A stretch of DNA of 64,000 nucleotides from Caldalkalibacillus uzonensis (lineage in GTDB: Bacteria; Bacillota; Bacilli; Caldalkalibacillales; Caldalkalibacillaceae), in contig NZ_JAUSUQ010000006.1 of NCBI RefSeq assembly GCF_030814135.1, positions 1-64,000 on the forward strand, given 5' to 3'. The first letter of the stretch is position 1, and each line of letters starts with the position of its first letter. Below are positions 9,202 to 17,702 of the stretch, piece by piece. The translations under genes and the position numbers were made by a program. The notes under the pieces are model-generated. The model was given only the letters and a program-made list of their open reading frames with translations. It ran no database searches and was not told the origin of the DNA.

Positions 9202-9399
9202 GTGGCGGTGCTGATGAATGGGGTGGAATCTCCCTGTTGTTCAGCGAAGGTGGTCAAGGAATTTCGGATTGAACTTTACCATGGAGCTGATGATGAATAC
9301 GAGTTGAACGTTCCGTTTTTCATCTGTATCAAGTGCGGCGAACCTGTTTCGCTGTTGCAAACGGCAGATATGATTGGAAGGGGGAAAAAAGATGCGTGA
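9202..9399 (+). CDS. Small Cys-rich, zinc-ribbon-like protein of the fumarate operon
   Basis: A 65-residue protein with a CC pair near residues 12-13 and a CxxC (CIKC) near residues 47-50, which could form a small zinc or iron site. The GTG start at 9202 is supported by the very strong AAGGAGGTGAT at 9187-9197. It lies 30 bases after the transporter and overlaps the start of the fumarase alpha gene by eight bases, so it is translated as part of the operon. No family was recognised. It could be an accessory or assembly factor for the oxygen-labile fumarase cluster, but that is only a guess from position. Confidence 0.72.
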   Translation: MAVLMNGVESPCCSAKVVKEFRIELYHGADDEYELNVPFFICIKCGEPVSLLQTADMIGRGKKDA

Positions 9400-10237
9400 A
9401 ATCTCGACAGAACAAGTGATAAAGACGGTAAGAAGACTGTGTATCGAAGCTGCCTGCGATTTGCCTGAAGATGTGGAGCAGGCTTTGAGGAAGGGGTTGT
9501 CTGTGGAAGAATCGCATTTTGGCCGATACAGTTTGGAGAAAATCTTGAAAAACGTGCATCTGTCCCGGGAAGAACAGGTGCCAATGTGCCAGGACACCGG
9601 AATGGCGGTCATTTTTGTGGAGATAGGACAAGACGTTCGTATTGTGGGCGGTGCTCTGAACGAAGCGATTAACGAAGGAGTTCGGCAAGGATATAAAGAC
9701 GGTTATCTAAGAAAATCGGTTGTCGCAGATCCGGTTCTTCACCGGCAAAATACTAGCGACAACACCCCCGCGGTGATCCATACCGAAATCGTGCCTGGCG
9801 ATAAACTCAAAATCCAGGTGATGCCCAAAGGCGCCGGAAGCGAAAACATGGGAGCGGTGAAAATGTGCAAACCGGCGGAAGGATTGGACGGGGTGATGGA
9901 CTTTGTTGTAAACACCGTCACACAAGCGGGTGGCAACCCTTGCCCGCCGGTGATTGTCGGCGTCGGTATTGGCGGGACGATGGATAAATGCACCCTTCTG
10001 GCCAAAAAAGCGCTGGTCAGGGATGTGGGGCAGCCCCACCCCAACAAAGAGTATGCAGAAGTAGAAAAAGTATTGCTTGAAAGAATCAATAAGCTTGGCA
10101 TTGGGCCTCAGGGCTTTGGAGGAAAAGTGACAGCTTTGGCCGTTCACATCGAAACCTATCCGACTCACATCGCGATGCTGCCTGTCTGTGTCACCTTGAA
10201 CTGCCATGCGGCGCGCCATAAAGAGGCTGTGTTATAA
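9392..10237 (+). CDS. Class I fumarate hydratase / tartrate dehydratase, alpha subunit
   Basis: N-terminal-type subunit of the two-subunit [4Fe-4S] hydro-lyases (FumA/TtdA family), about 281 residues. It interconverts malate and fumarate, or dehydrates tartrate to oxaloacetate; sequence alone does not separate these. Visible family landmarks are PMCQDTGMAVIFV with a cluster Cys, NTSDNTPAVIHTEIVPGD, PKGAGSENMG and a further Cys in GGTMDKC. The ATG at 9392 has GGAAGGGGG upstream, whereas the longer frame starting at 9374 lacks a good site. The beta subunit follows directly. Adjacent fumarate reductase genes favour fumarase; the DASS carrier resembles tartrate antiporters too. Confidence 0.93.
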   Translation: MREISTEQVIKTVRRLCIEAACDLPEDVEQALRKGLSVEESHFGRYSLEKILKNVHLSREEQVPMCQDTGMAVIFVEIGQDVRIVGGALNEAINEGVRQGYKDGYLRKSVVADPVLHRQNTSDNTPAVIHTEIVPGDKLKIQVMPKGAGSENMGAVKMCKPAEGLDGVMDFVVNTVTQAGGNPCPPVIVGVGIGGTMDKCTLLAKKALVRDVGQPHPNKEYAEVEKVLLERINKLGIGPQGFGGKVTALAVHIETYPTHIAMLPVCVTLNCHAARHKEAVL

Positions 10238-10250
10238 GGGAGGAAAAGAA

Positions 10251-10829
10251 ATGAGCACGGTAAAGAAGTTAACGACTCCATTGACTGACGAACAGATCCG
10301 ATCTTTAAAAGCCGGCGATCAAGTTACGATTACAGGCGTTATCTATTCGGCGCGAGATGCGGCTCATCAAAGGATGGTCGATGCGCTTAAAGAAAACAAA
10401 CCGCTGCCTGTCGATCTAAAAAATCAGGTGATTTATTATGCGGGACCAACCCCGGCCAAGCCCGGAAAAGTCATCGGTTCGTGCGGACCGACCACCAGCG
10501 GGCGAATGGACGCTTATTCGCCGGCCTTGATGGAGCAAGGACTTAAAGGGATGATCGGCAAAGGGCCGAGAAGCAGGGAAGTGATTGCCGCAATGAAAAA
10601 GCACGGCGCGGTTTATTTTGCGGCTATCGGCGGGGCCGCCGCCCTGATTGCGGACACGATCAAAAAGGTGGAAGTCGTGGCTTACGAGGAACTGGGTCCG
10701 GAAGCGATTCGCCGGATGGAAGTGGAAAACTATCCTTGCATTGTCGCTGTCGACTGCGAAGGAAACGACCTGTATGAAATAGGCGTCAAACAATACAGAA
10801 TCGAAGAACAGACGTTGGAACAGGAGTGA
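10251..10829 (+). CDS. Class I fumarate hydratase / tartrate dehydratase, beta subunit
   Basis: C-terminal-type subunit (Fumerase_C, TtdB-like), about 192 residues, partner of the preceding alpha subunit. Signatures include the GxxxxARDxAH segment (YSARDAAHQRM), PAKPGKVIGSCGPTTSGRMD and FAAIGGAAAL. The ATG at 10251 has AAGGGAGG upstream; an in-frame extension back to 10206 overlaps alpha and is unlikely to be used. The stop codon TGA is immediately followed by the ATG of the flavoprotein gene, which suggests coupled translation from fumarase to fumarate reductase. Confidence 0.93.
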   Translation: MSTVKKLTTPLTDEQIRSLKAGDQVTITGVIYSARDAAHQRMVDALKENKPLPVDLKNQVIYYAGPTPAKPGKVIGSCGPTTSGRMDAYSPALMEQGLKGMIGKGPRSREVIAAMKKHGAVYFAAIGGAAALIADTIKKVEVVAYEELGPEAIRRMEVENYPCIVAVDCEGNDLYEIGVKQYRIEEQTLEQE

Positions 10830-12545
10830 ATGCAGATGTTGAAGTACGATGTGATCGTTGTCGGCGCCGGGGGAGCGGGCATGATGGCCGCTCTTTATGC
10901 GAGTAAAGACAAGAATTTGCGCGTGGCCTGCTTGTCGAAAATATTCCCCACGCGTTCCCACACGGGCGCGGCTCAAGGCGGCATCAACGCGGCGATGGGT
11001 TACCGGGACGCGACAGACTCCCCCGAAAAGCATTTTAGAGACACGGTGAAAGGAAGCGATTTTTTGGCGGATCAGGATGCGGTTGAATATTTTACCGCCA
11101 ACATGCCCGCTATCATCTCGGAACTGGATTATTACGGCGTTCCTTTCTCCCGTGATCCAAACGGAAGAATCGCCCAGCGTCCGTTTGGCGGCGCTTCAAG
11201 TCCTAGAACGTGCTATTCGGCGGACAAAACCGGCCACGTGATTTTGCATGCCTTATACGAACAATGCCTGAAAAACAACGTTGAGTTTTTGGACGAATGG
11301 TTTTTGCTGTCGCTTGTCGTGGCGGACGAAACGTTTCATGGACTGGTCGCGATGAATATCAAAACAGGCGAAATTCACCCTTTTCTGGCCAAAGCGGTTG
11401 TGATCGCGACGGGCGGGTTTGGCCGCATTTACTGGAACCGTACGACCAACGCCATCAACATGACCGGCGACGGGACGGCCGCCTGCTTCAACGCCGGCAT
11501 TCCGTTAAAAGACCCTGAATTTGTGCAGTTTCATCCGACTGGATTGGCTTCTACAGGCATTTTGCTGTCGGAAGCTTGCCGGGGAGAGGGCGGTTATTTG
11601 ATCAACAGGGAGGGCGAACGTTTTATGAAACGCTATGCCCCGGAAAAAATGGAGCTGGCCCCGCGCGACCTGGTGTCGCGGTCCATCGAGATGGAAATTA
11701 AAGCAGGGCGTGGTTTCGGCCAAGGTTTGGAAGCATACGTGCTGATGGACCTGAGACATTTGGGTAAGGAAAAAATTATGGAACGGCTGCCGCAAGTAAG
11801 GGAGCTGGCCATGGATTTCGAAGGCGTCGATCTCATCGAAGAGCCGGTTCCGATCCGCCCGAGCTGCCACTATATGATGGGCGGTATCCATGTCAGCGAT
11901 TACGCCACATTGGCCACGCCCGTGGAAGGGATTCATGCCGCCGGTGAATGCGCCTGTGTTTCCATTCACGGGGCCAACCGACTGGGCGGCAATTCCGTAG
12001 CGGATGTCGTGCTGTTTGGCAAGTATGCCGGCATCGGCGCGCGCGAAAGTGCGAAGAAACGCCCGTTTGGCCTCGAAACTTTGGTGATTAAAGAGGCAAA
12101 AAAATGGGAGAGCAAGTTTGCAACTATGCGCAATAAAACTTCAGGTATTCGTCTGGTCGATATACGCAACAAAATGGCGGAAGTGATGTGGAATTATGTC
12201 GGCATTTTCCGTCATGAGCAAGAAATGAGGGTTGCCCTGGAGACGATCGATCAACTGCTGAACGATTATGAACATGCGTATATTGGCGATCCCGCCCTTC
12301 GTTACAATACGGCTTTTGTCCATTATGTCGAAATCGGAAACCTGCTAACTCTGGCGAAAGCCGTTGTGCTAGGAGCGATAAACCGGAAAGAAAGCAGAGG
12401 CTCCCATGCAAGGGCTGACTATCCGCAAAGAGATGATGAGAACTTTCTGAAGCATACGCTAATTTATAAACGAGGCGATCGTTATGAACTGAAGTATCTT
12501 CCTGTCAAAATTACGAAATATCCACCGGAGGAGAGAAAGTACTGA
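10830..12545 (+). CDS. Fumarate reductase / succinate dehydrogenase flavoprotein subunit
   Basis: FAD-containing catalytic subunit, 571 residues, that reduces fumarate to succinate or the reverse. The N-terminal dinucleotide fold is VVGAGGAGMMA (residues 10-20). His44 in RSHTGAAQGG is the expected site of covalent FAD attachment. Substrate-site motifs QFHPTG, REGERF, APRDLVSR and MMGGIHV are all present. There is no Tat or Sec signal, so it acts in the cytoplasm, unlike the periplasmic methylmenaquinol:fumarate reductases. It is followed by an iron-sulfur subunit (one-base overlap) and an HdrB-like protein, not by haem-binding anchors. Linked fumarase and an Fnr box favour fumarate reduction in vivo (inference). 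Confidence 0.93.
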   Translation: MQMLKYDVIVVGAGGAGMMAALYASKDKNLRVACLSKIFPTRSHTGAAQGGINAAMGYRDATDSPEKHFRDTVKGSDFLADQDAVEYFTANMPAIISELDYYGVPFSRDPNGRIAQRPFGGASSPRTCYSADKTGHVILHALYEQCLKNNVEFLDEWFLLSLVVADETFHGLVAMNIKTGEIHPFLAKAVVIATGGFGRIYWNRTTNAINMTGDGTAACFNAGIPLKDPEFVQFHPTGLASTGILLSEACRGEGGYLINREGERFMKRYAPEKMELAPRDLVSRSIEMEIKAGRGFGQGLEAYVLMDLRHLGKEKIMERLPQVRELAMDFEGVDLIEEPVPIRPSCHYMMGGIHVSDYATLATPVEGIHAAGECACVSIHGANRLGGNSVADVVLFGKYAGIGARESAKKRPFGLETLVIKEAKKWESKFATMRNKTSGIRLVDIRNKMAEVMWNYVGIFRHEQEMRVALETIDQLLNDYEHAYIGDPALRYNTAFVHYVEIGNLLTLAKAVVLGAINRKESRGSHARADYPQRDDENFLKHTLIYKRGDRYELKYLPVKITKYPPEERKY

Positions 12546-13501
12546 TGGAAAACATAACTTTTCGAATTCGGCGCTATGACGGTACCAACACATGGGTTCA
12601 AGAATATCGGCTTCCATATGAAAAAGGAAAGACAATTCTCTGGGCATTAACCAAAATCAAAGATGAAATCGATCCTACGTTAAACTTTACTTCCGCATGC
12701 AGGCATGCCATTTGCGGCAGTTGCGGTGTCAAAGTTAACGGTCATGCCTTCCTGGCCTGCAAAACGTCTTTGGATAAATTGCTCGAAACCTTTGATACAT
12801 CTGTATTATACTTTGAACCTCTGGGCAATTATGACGTGGTCAGAGACTTGGTCGTCGATTGGAAGCCAAAAATGGAAAAGATGAAAAAGGTAAAGCCATG
12901 GCTGCTTCCTTCCAGGGAAGGAAGCAAAGAAGAGGGGTTTCGCCAAAGCAAGCAGCAATTTGCCAAAATCTCTTCCTCTACCGATTGCATTCTTTGCGGT
13001 ATATGCGCTTCCGAATGCGGCCAGCTTGCCATTAATGACGGAGGTTATTTGGAGCCGTTCATCATCAACAAAGCTTACCGCTTTGTCGTCGATTCAAGGG
13101 ATAACGCACCTGAAGAACACATTAGGCCCGTATTGGAAAACGAGCTATGGAAATGTATTCATTGTATGCAATGTGTTTCAAAATGTCCGAAAGAGATCCC
13201 ATTAACGGATGAAATCGCCTATCTAAGAAAAGAGACCATGAAAATGGGCGAAGTCCATAATCAGGGAGCGCGGCATGCCTACGCATTTTATCATGACGTA
13301 AAAAAATGGGGAAGATTAAACGAAATGACGCTACCCGTTAAAACGGACGGCATGGTCACCACCTTGCGCAAACGAATTCCTTTTGCTTATCGCATGATAG
13401 TCAAAGGAAAGATAAACCCGCTTCGCTTGCCTAAAGCGGTGAAAGGGATTAAAGGGGTAAGAAAAATTTACCAACAGGTAGAGGAGGAAAGCAAATCATG
13501 A
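12545..13501 (+). CDS. Fumarate reductase / succinate dehydrogenase iron-sulfur subunit
   Basis: Electron-transfer subunit, 318 residues. The N-terminal ferredoxin-like domain binds [2Fe-2S] through Cys52, Cys57, Cys60 and Cys72. The C-terminal half has two CxxCxxCxxxC/P motifs: Cys148-151-154-158 and Cys204-207-210-214. All four Cys are present in both, which fits two [4Fe-4S] clusters rather than the usual 3Fe-4S plus 4Fe-4S pair; this is typical for enzymes paired with CCG proteins such as thiol:fumarate reductase or type E succinate dehydrogenase. A C-terminal basic extension of about 80 residues follows. It overlaps its neighbours by one and four bases. Confidence 0.92.
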   Translation: MENITFRIRRYDGTNTWVQEYRLPYEKGKTILWALTKIKDEIDPTLNFTSACRHAICGSCGVKVNGHAFLACKTSLDKLLETFDTSVLYFEPLGNYDVVRDLVVDWKPKMEKMKKVKPWLLPSREGSKEEGFRQSKQQFAKISSSTDCILCGICASECGQLAINDGGYLEPFIINKAYRFVVDSRDNAPEEHIRPVLENELWKCIHCMQCVSKCPKEIPLTDEIAYLRKETMKMGEVHNQGARHAYAFYHDVKKWGRLNEMTLPVKTDGMVTTLRKRIPFAYRMIVKGKINPLRLPKAVKGIKGVRKIYQQVEEESKS

Positions 13502-14379
13502 GATACGCTTTCTTTCCCGGGTGTACATTGGAGTCGGCGGCAGCGGAATTGATGATTTCCACCAAAAAGGTCGCTTCCGCCTTAGGCATCGAATTGATTG
13601 AATTGGAAGGCTGGACTTGCTGCGGGGCAACGCATTTACAGGACGTTGACGAGCAATTGGCTCTGGCGATCAATGCGCGCAACATCGCCTTGGCCGAACA
13701 GCTGAACGCTCCGCTGCTTACCGTTTGCAACACTTGCACGCTTATGCTGCGGACTACAAAGAAAACACTCGATGAAAATCTACAGCTGAAAGAAATAACG
13801 AATCAAAGATTAAGTAGCGCAAATGTGGAATATCAAGGTACAAGTGAAGTGACCCACTTGTTGTGGGCCCTTATTCAAGATTATGGCCTTGAAAATTTAA
13901 GGGCAAAAGTAAAAAGACCGCTCAAGGGCTTGAAGGTTGCCAATTTTTACGGCTGCCACATCATTCGGCCGCAAGAAGTGTTGGGATTTGAAAACCATAT
14001 GAATCCCCATTCGATGGAGATGGTCGTGGAAGCGCTTGGGGCGGAGAGTGTCGAATTTTCGCAAAGGTTGGCCTGCTGCGGCTTCCACGCTGTTTTTCCA
14101 GCGGAAAAAGAAGTGATGAGACTGACAGCGTTAAACTGCTTGTCGCCGAAAAAGGCCGGTGCCCATTGCATTGTGACCCCCTGTCCGCTATGCCAGATGC
14201 AACTCGATATGTACCAGCCCGATGCGCAAAAAGGATGCCGCGACAATATTACCATGCCTGTTCTGCATCTTCCGCAGCTGATCGGATTGGCCCTTGGATT
14301 CGAACCGGAAGAATTGGCCATTAACCGACATATTGTTGACGCGATTCCGGTGCTGCAGCAACATATAGGAGTAATATAA
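13498..14379 (+). CDS. HdrB-like CCG-domain protein (SdhE/MfrE type anchor)
   Basis: A 293-residue protein of the heterodisulfide reductase subunit B family with two CCG domains. First domain: FFPGCT (Cys9), TCCG (Cys41-42) and CNTC (Cys77, Cys80). Second domain: FYGCH, ACCGFH and CPLC. Such domains bind a noncubane [4Fe-4S] cluster pair or a zinc site. In type E succinate:quinone reductases and MfrABE this protein replaces the haem b anchor and meets the quinone or thiol partner. There is no transmembrane segment, so membrane contact would be peripheral. It is the last gene of the operon (four-base overlap with the iron-sulfur gene). Confidence 0.9.
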   Translation: MRYAFFPGCTLESAAAELMISTKKVASALGIELIELEGWTCCGATHLQDVDEQLALAINARNIALAEQLNAPLLTVCNTCTLMLRTTKKTLDENLQLKEITNQRLSSANVEYQGTSEVTHLLWALIQDYGLENLRAKVKRPLKGLKVANFYGCHIIRPQEVLGFENHMNPHSMEMVVEALGAESVEFSQRLACCGFHAVFPAEKEVMRLTALNCLSPKKAGAHCIVTPCPLCQMQLDMYQPDAQKGCRDNITMPVLHLPQLIGLALGFEPEELAINRHIVDAIPVLQQHIGVI

Positions 14380-14435
14380 TTTGTATTGGTGCTCATTGAA
14401 TTAATTCAGCATTTATTATAGGCGGTGTAAATACG

Positions 14436-14463
14436 GGGGATCAGCTTCATGAGGCTGGTCCCC
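14436..14463 (+). terminator. Probable terminator of the fumarate operon
   Basis: Ten-bp stem GGGGATCAGC / GCTGGTCCCC with one G-T wobble and an eight-base loop, followed by only three T. It lies 57 bases after the HdrB-like gene. The rest of the gap up to the AraC gene at 14673 shows no other clear element. Confidence 0.6.
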
Positions 14464-14672
14464 TTTATGGTGCCTATTGACTGACATCGTTTTGCGGACA
14501 TCGTTTCAGGGATGGAGTTGATGGTGGCTCTCTTTTGTACTAAAATTTCAGTATCGTCAGAGAGTATGGATTGTTAAAATACAGCTGGTTTTACCATGAA
14601 TGAAGGGTTTACTATTGGTCACCCACAATTAGGTGAACCTACAGTAAAGACTATAAGAAAGGCGAGGTAAAG

Positions 14673-15395
14673 ATGGAACAACTCAGCCACGCAGTGTGTG
14701 AAATACGGCGTTATCCAGGCAAGTGCCTCACCCATAAGCACAGTTTTGGTCAGCTTTTATTTGCCTTAGAAGGCAGGATGATGATTGATACCGGTCCGCA
14801 GTTTTTGGAACTGGAGGAGGACCAATGCTACTATCTCCCCCCTCACTGTGTGCACACGTTTGAAGCCAAAGACCGCCATCAGTTTTTGGTAGTGGATGTT
14901 CCGCTTCGCTTTCTCCAGTCTAACCATCAGCAGGTTCAAGCTGACCATCATGGGCGGCTCATTTCGTTAGATGAGCGGCTGCGCTCCCTGCGCTTTTTGC
15001 TGCTGGATGAATCGGGAAGGGGAGCATCTTCGTCAGGTCCCCTTGATGATCTTGTCCATTATTTAAGCAAAGCGATTCTAACTCAACCCAAATACCGTTC
15101 TATTGAATATATTCACGCTCATTTTAATGAACCTATCACCATTGAACAGCTGGCCGCTGTGGAGCATTACCATCCGGCGTACTACCAGCAGTGGTTTAAG
15201 AAAATAACAGGAAAAAATCCGAGCGAGTATATCCGGGAGTTGCGCCTTAACGAAGCAGAACGGCTGCTCAGGGAGACTGCTTGGTCTGTCACGGATATTG
15301 CCTGCCACGTCGGTTATAGCCATCCTGCTTCATTTATTCGGGCCTTTGTGCGGCACAGGGGAGTCACACCTCATGTGTTTCGTCAAAATATTTAA
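14673..15395 (+). CDS. AraC family transcriptional regulator
   Basis: Predicted DNA-binding regulator of 240 residues. The N-terminal half looks like the AraC-type cupin sensor (HKHSFGQLLFALEG, then LPPHCVHTF with metal- or ligand-type His residues). The C-terminal 100 residues hold two helix-turn-helix units, with ITIEQLAAVEHYHPAYYQQWFKKITGKNPSEYIR and the typical second-unit ending SVTDIACHVGYSHPASFIRAFVR in order. The ATG has AGGCGAGG upstream. It is monocistronic; its effector and targets cannot be told from sequence. It could control a neighbouring gene or itself. Confidence 0.9.
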   Translation: MEQLSHAVCEIRRYPGKCLTHKHSFGQLLFALEGRMMIDTGPQFLELEEDQCYYLPPHCVHTFEAKDRHQFLVVDVPLRFLQSNHQQVQADHHGRLISLDERLRSLRFLLLDESGRGASSSGPLDDLVHYLSKAILTQPKYRSIEYIHAHFNEPITIEQLAAVEHYHPAYYQQWFKKITGKNPSEYIRELRLNEAERLLRETAWSVTDIACHVGYSHPASFIRAFVRHRGVTPHVFRQNI

Positions 15396-15474
15396 TGAAG
15401 TAAACAACAATGTTGGATAAGGTTTATTCCGCCTTAAGCAGCTGGTGTATACTAAACAACACGTGGGGTGAATC

Positions 15475-15963
15475 ATGATGAAAACCAACGCCATGAGGTT
15501 ATTGGAGCAGCATCAGGTTGAATATCAAATATTGACTTTCACCTATGATGAAACAGATTTAGAGGCAACGCAAGCAGCGAAAGAAGTCGGCCTGCCTCCG
15601 TCACAGGTATTTAAAACACTGGTACTAAATGGGGACAAGACCGGAATTGTGCTGGCTTCCCTGCCTGCGGATTGCGACTTAAACCTGAAAGCGCTGGCCC
15701 GGGCCAGCGGCAACAAAAAAGTAGAACTGTTGCCGGTTAAAGAGATCCCCAAAGTGACCGGATATGTCCGGGGAGGGGTCTCTCCAGTGGGTATGAAGAA
15801 AAATTACCCGTTCTATATTGACCATCGTGTGACAAAGGAAGAAAAAGTAGCGGTCAGCGGTGGCAAACGGGGCGTGCTGATGATGCTAAGGAGCAGAGAT
15901 TTAATTAAAATCACCAATGCAGTGTTGGCAGATCTGTGTCATACAGACAGAACTAGGTCATAA
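15475..15963 (+). CDS. ybaK: YbaK/EbsC family Cys-tRNA(Pro) deacylase
   Basis: Editing enzyme that hydrolyses cysteine wrongly attached to tRNA-Pro; cytoplasmic. The 162-residue length and the motifs are typical: LPPSQVFKTLV near residues 40-50 with the conserved Lys, GRASGNKKVELLP-like segment, TGYVRGGVSPVGMKK, and the C-terminal GKRGVLMMLRSRDL. Two adjacent ATG codons at 15475 and 15478 are possible starts; the upstream site is the weak GTGGGGTG. It is a single gene between the AraC regulator and an EamA transporter, all on the plus strand. Confidence 0.93.
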   Translation: MMKTNAMRLLEQHQVEYQILTFTYDETDLEATQAAKEVGLPPSQVFKTLVLNGDKTGIVLASLPADCDLNLKALARASGNKKVELLPVKEIPKVTGYVRGGVSPVGMKKNYPFYIDHRVTKEEKVAVSGGKRGVLMMLRSRDLIKITNAVLADLCHTDRTRS

Positions 15964-16023
15964 ATCAGAATGTAAAGGGCAGGCAAGCGTGTAAGAGACA
16001 CAGTTACCAGGGGGAACGGAAAA

Positions 16024-16914
16024 ATGGATTCAAGAGTTGCTGGCAGTTTGGTTCTTTTGGCGGCAGTCTTATGGGGCACGACGGGCACCGCCCAAGCCTT
16101 TGCCCCCCAAGGGGCAAGTCCCCTGGCCATTGGTGCCATGCGCCTGGCAGTGGGAGGATTGGCCTTATTATGTTTTGTACTCGTACGGGGCACCCTTAGC
16201 CGTAAAAAAGCATGGCCGCTTGGGGCTACCTTGATAGCAGCGGTAAGCATGGCCCTTTATCAGCCCCTGTTTTTTTCGGCTGTCGCTTCAACGGGAGTGG
16301 CCGTTGGAACTGTGGTGGCCATCGGCAGCGCTCCTATTTTGGCCGGGATGTTCGAATATGTTTTTCGCGGCGTTAAACCGGGCCAAAGATGGTGGCTGGC
16401 TACTGCACTGGCTGTGGCGGGCTGTGTCCTTTTGCTCGGTCATCAAGGGGAAGTGAGTATCAATATTGGAGGCCTGTTGATGGCGCTTGGGGCAGGCTTT
16501 AGTTTTGCCGTCTATACTTTGGTCAGCAAGGGGTTGCTGGCCCAACATCGGCCTGAAGAGGTTGTAGCTGTCGTCTTTAGTTTAAGTGCTGTGTTGCTGT
16601 CTCCTCTCTTACTCTTCTATGACTTAAGCTGGTTGCTGGAGATGAGAGGTTGGGCTGTCGTGTTGCATCTTGGATTGGTTGCCACTGCATTGGCTTACCT
16701 GCTGTTTGTGCGGGGCTTGACAGGGATACCTGCTGCACATGCTGTCACCCTTTCTCTGGCCGAACCCTTGACAGCTGCGCTGTTGGGTATTTTTCTTGTC
16801 GGGGAGATATTAACCTTAGCCGCTAAGTTTGGTATTGCACTTTTGTTTTTGGGTTTAAGCCTTTTGACTGTCCGGTTTCGTTCCTTGCAACAGGGCAATG
16901 TCCCCGACAAATGA
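16024..16914 (+). CDS. EamA/DMT family transporter
   Basis: Inner-membrane protein of the drug/metabolite transporter superfamily, 296 residues with ten predicted transmembrane segments in two EamA repeats (about residues 8-140 and 150-285). Repeat landmarks include LWGTTGTAQAF near the start and AYLLFVRGLTGIPAAHAVTLSLAEPL in the second repeat. Members export amino acids or other metabolites; the substrate here is not predictable. A purine-rich site (CAGGGGGAACGG) precedes the ATG. The gene lies 60 bases after ybaK without a clear terminator between. Confidence 0.9.
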   Translation: MDSRVAGSLVLLAAVLWGTTGTAQAFAPQGASPLAIGAMRLAVGGLALLCFVLVRGTLSRKKAWPLGATLIAAVSMALYQPLFFSAVASTGVAVGTVVAIGSAPILAGMFEYVFRGVKPGQRWWLATALAVAGCVLLLGHQGEVSINIGGLLMALGAGFSFAVYTLVSKGLLAQHRPEEVVAVVFSLSAVLLSPLLLFYDLSWLLEMRGWAVVLHLGLVATALAYLLFVRGLTGIPAAHAVTLSLAEPLTAALLGIFLVGEILTLAAKFGIALLFLGLSLLTVRFRSLQQGNVPDK

Positions 16915-17007
16915 CCATGTGTTGTGACATAGTTCATATCAAAAACAGGGCCCTCTTGTTACGATGAAGTTACGAAACGGTTTTTCTCTTTTAAAGGAGG
17001 GTTTCCT

Positions 17008-17559
17008 GTGCGTTCTGTCAAGGCTAATAATGAAGAATTAAACCTGCAAGAGATTAAAAAAGATTTAAAAAACAAATTACGTGTCTGTTACGAACTGGAT
17101 TTAACACGTTGTACAGACTATCAACGCTTAATTTGCTCAGAAATTCAAAATGTGGCCCGGCTGGTGCTATACCATGCTTATCACGGTTTTCAGATATCGA
17201 AGACTTATCAACTGAAAAAGAGCACGGCCCCGGAAACATTCCAGCGCCTGGTTTCTTACCTTAACAAAGGAGTATCTAATAAGGGAATTGATCAAGCTGT
17301 GTTGGATTTGTTACAAGTGTATGTGAAAAATATGCAACAAAGCGATAAAAATAAGTCTGAATTGGATCAATCTATCATGTTGTACCTGATTTATTTTACA
17401 CTGGTTGAATTGGGACTTGATCATGAAAAGTATCGCTTTTGTTTGCTGAAGAACTGGCTGAAAAACAATTTTGAACTGACCGTGTTTGCCCAAAAAGAGG
17501 AAGATATTGACAAAATGTCCAAGCTCATAGGTGAAGTTTTTCCATCCCTGACAGAGTAA
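17008..17559 (+). CDS. Protein of unknown function, 183 residues
   Basis: I do not recognise this family. The GTG start at 17008 has a perfect AAAGGAGG seven bases upstream, so it is a real gene. The product is soluble, charged and mostly helical in appearance, with Cys at about residues 28, 36 and 45 and an LGLDHEKYRFCLLKNWL segment near the C-terminus. An imperfect Fnr-like sequence (TGTGA-N6-TCATA, 16923-16938) lies upstream, eight of ten positions matching. It ends at a long bidirectional inverted repeat shared with the MATE gene. No function is proposed. Confidence 0.8.
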   Translation: MRSVKANNEELNLQEIKKDLKNKLRVCYELDLTRCTDYQRLICSEIQNVARLVLYHAYHGFQISKTYQLKKSTAPETFQRLVSYLNKGVSNKGIDQAVLDLLQVYVKNMQQSDKNKSELDQSIMLYLIYFTLVELGLDHEKYRFCLLKNWLKNNFELTVFAQKEEDIDKMSKLIGEVFPSLTE

Positions 17560-17599
17560 AAGAGGATCGAAATGGCAAGGCCAATCGGTTAAAAAATTT

Positions 17600-17673
17600 C
17601 CCATATGTTCTAAGAAAAGCCCCGAATAAGGGACTTTTTTTGTTTGGCCCATTATTCGGGTGTAGAACATGGG
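17600..17673. terminator. Long inverted repeat between convergent genes, bidirectional terminator
   Basis: CCCATATGTTCTA (17600-17612) pairs imperfectly with TGTAGAACATGGG (17661-17673), and inside it CCCGAATAA (17621-17629) pairs with TTATTCGGG (17652-17660). An inner short hairpin CCCC..GGG is followed by seven T (17635-17641). The 74-base structure sits between the unknown gene (plus) and the MATE gene (minus) and can end transcription from both sides. Confidence 0.7.
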
Positions 17674-17702
17674 AACCAGAGGTTTTTTTGGATGTATATT
17701 GA

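Noticed and set aside
16923-16938. Fnr box before the unknown gene at 17008
   Set aside because: TGTGACATAGTTCATA matches eight of ten positions and lacks a clear -10 at the right distance; noted only in the gene entry.
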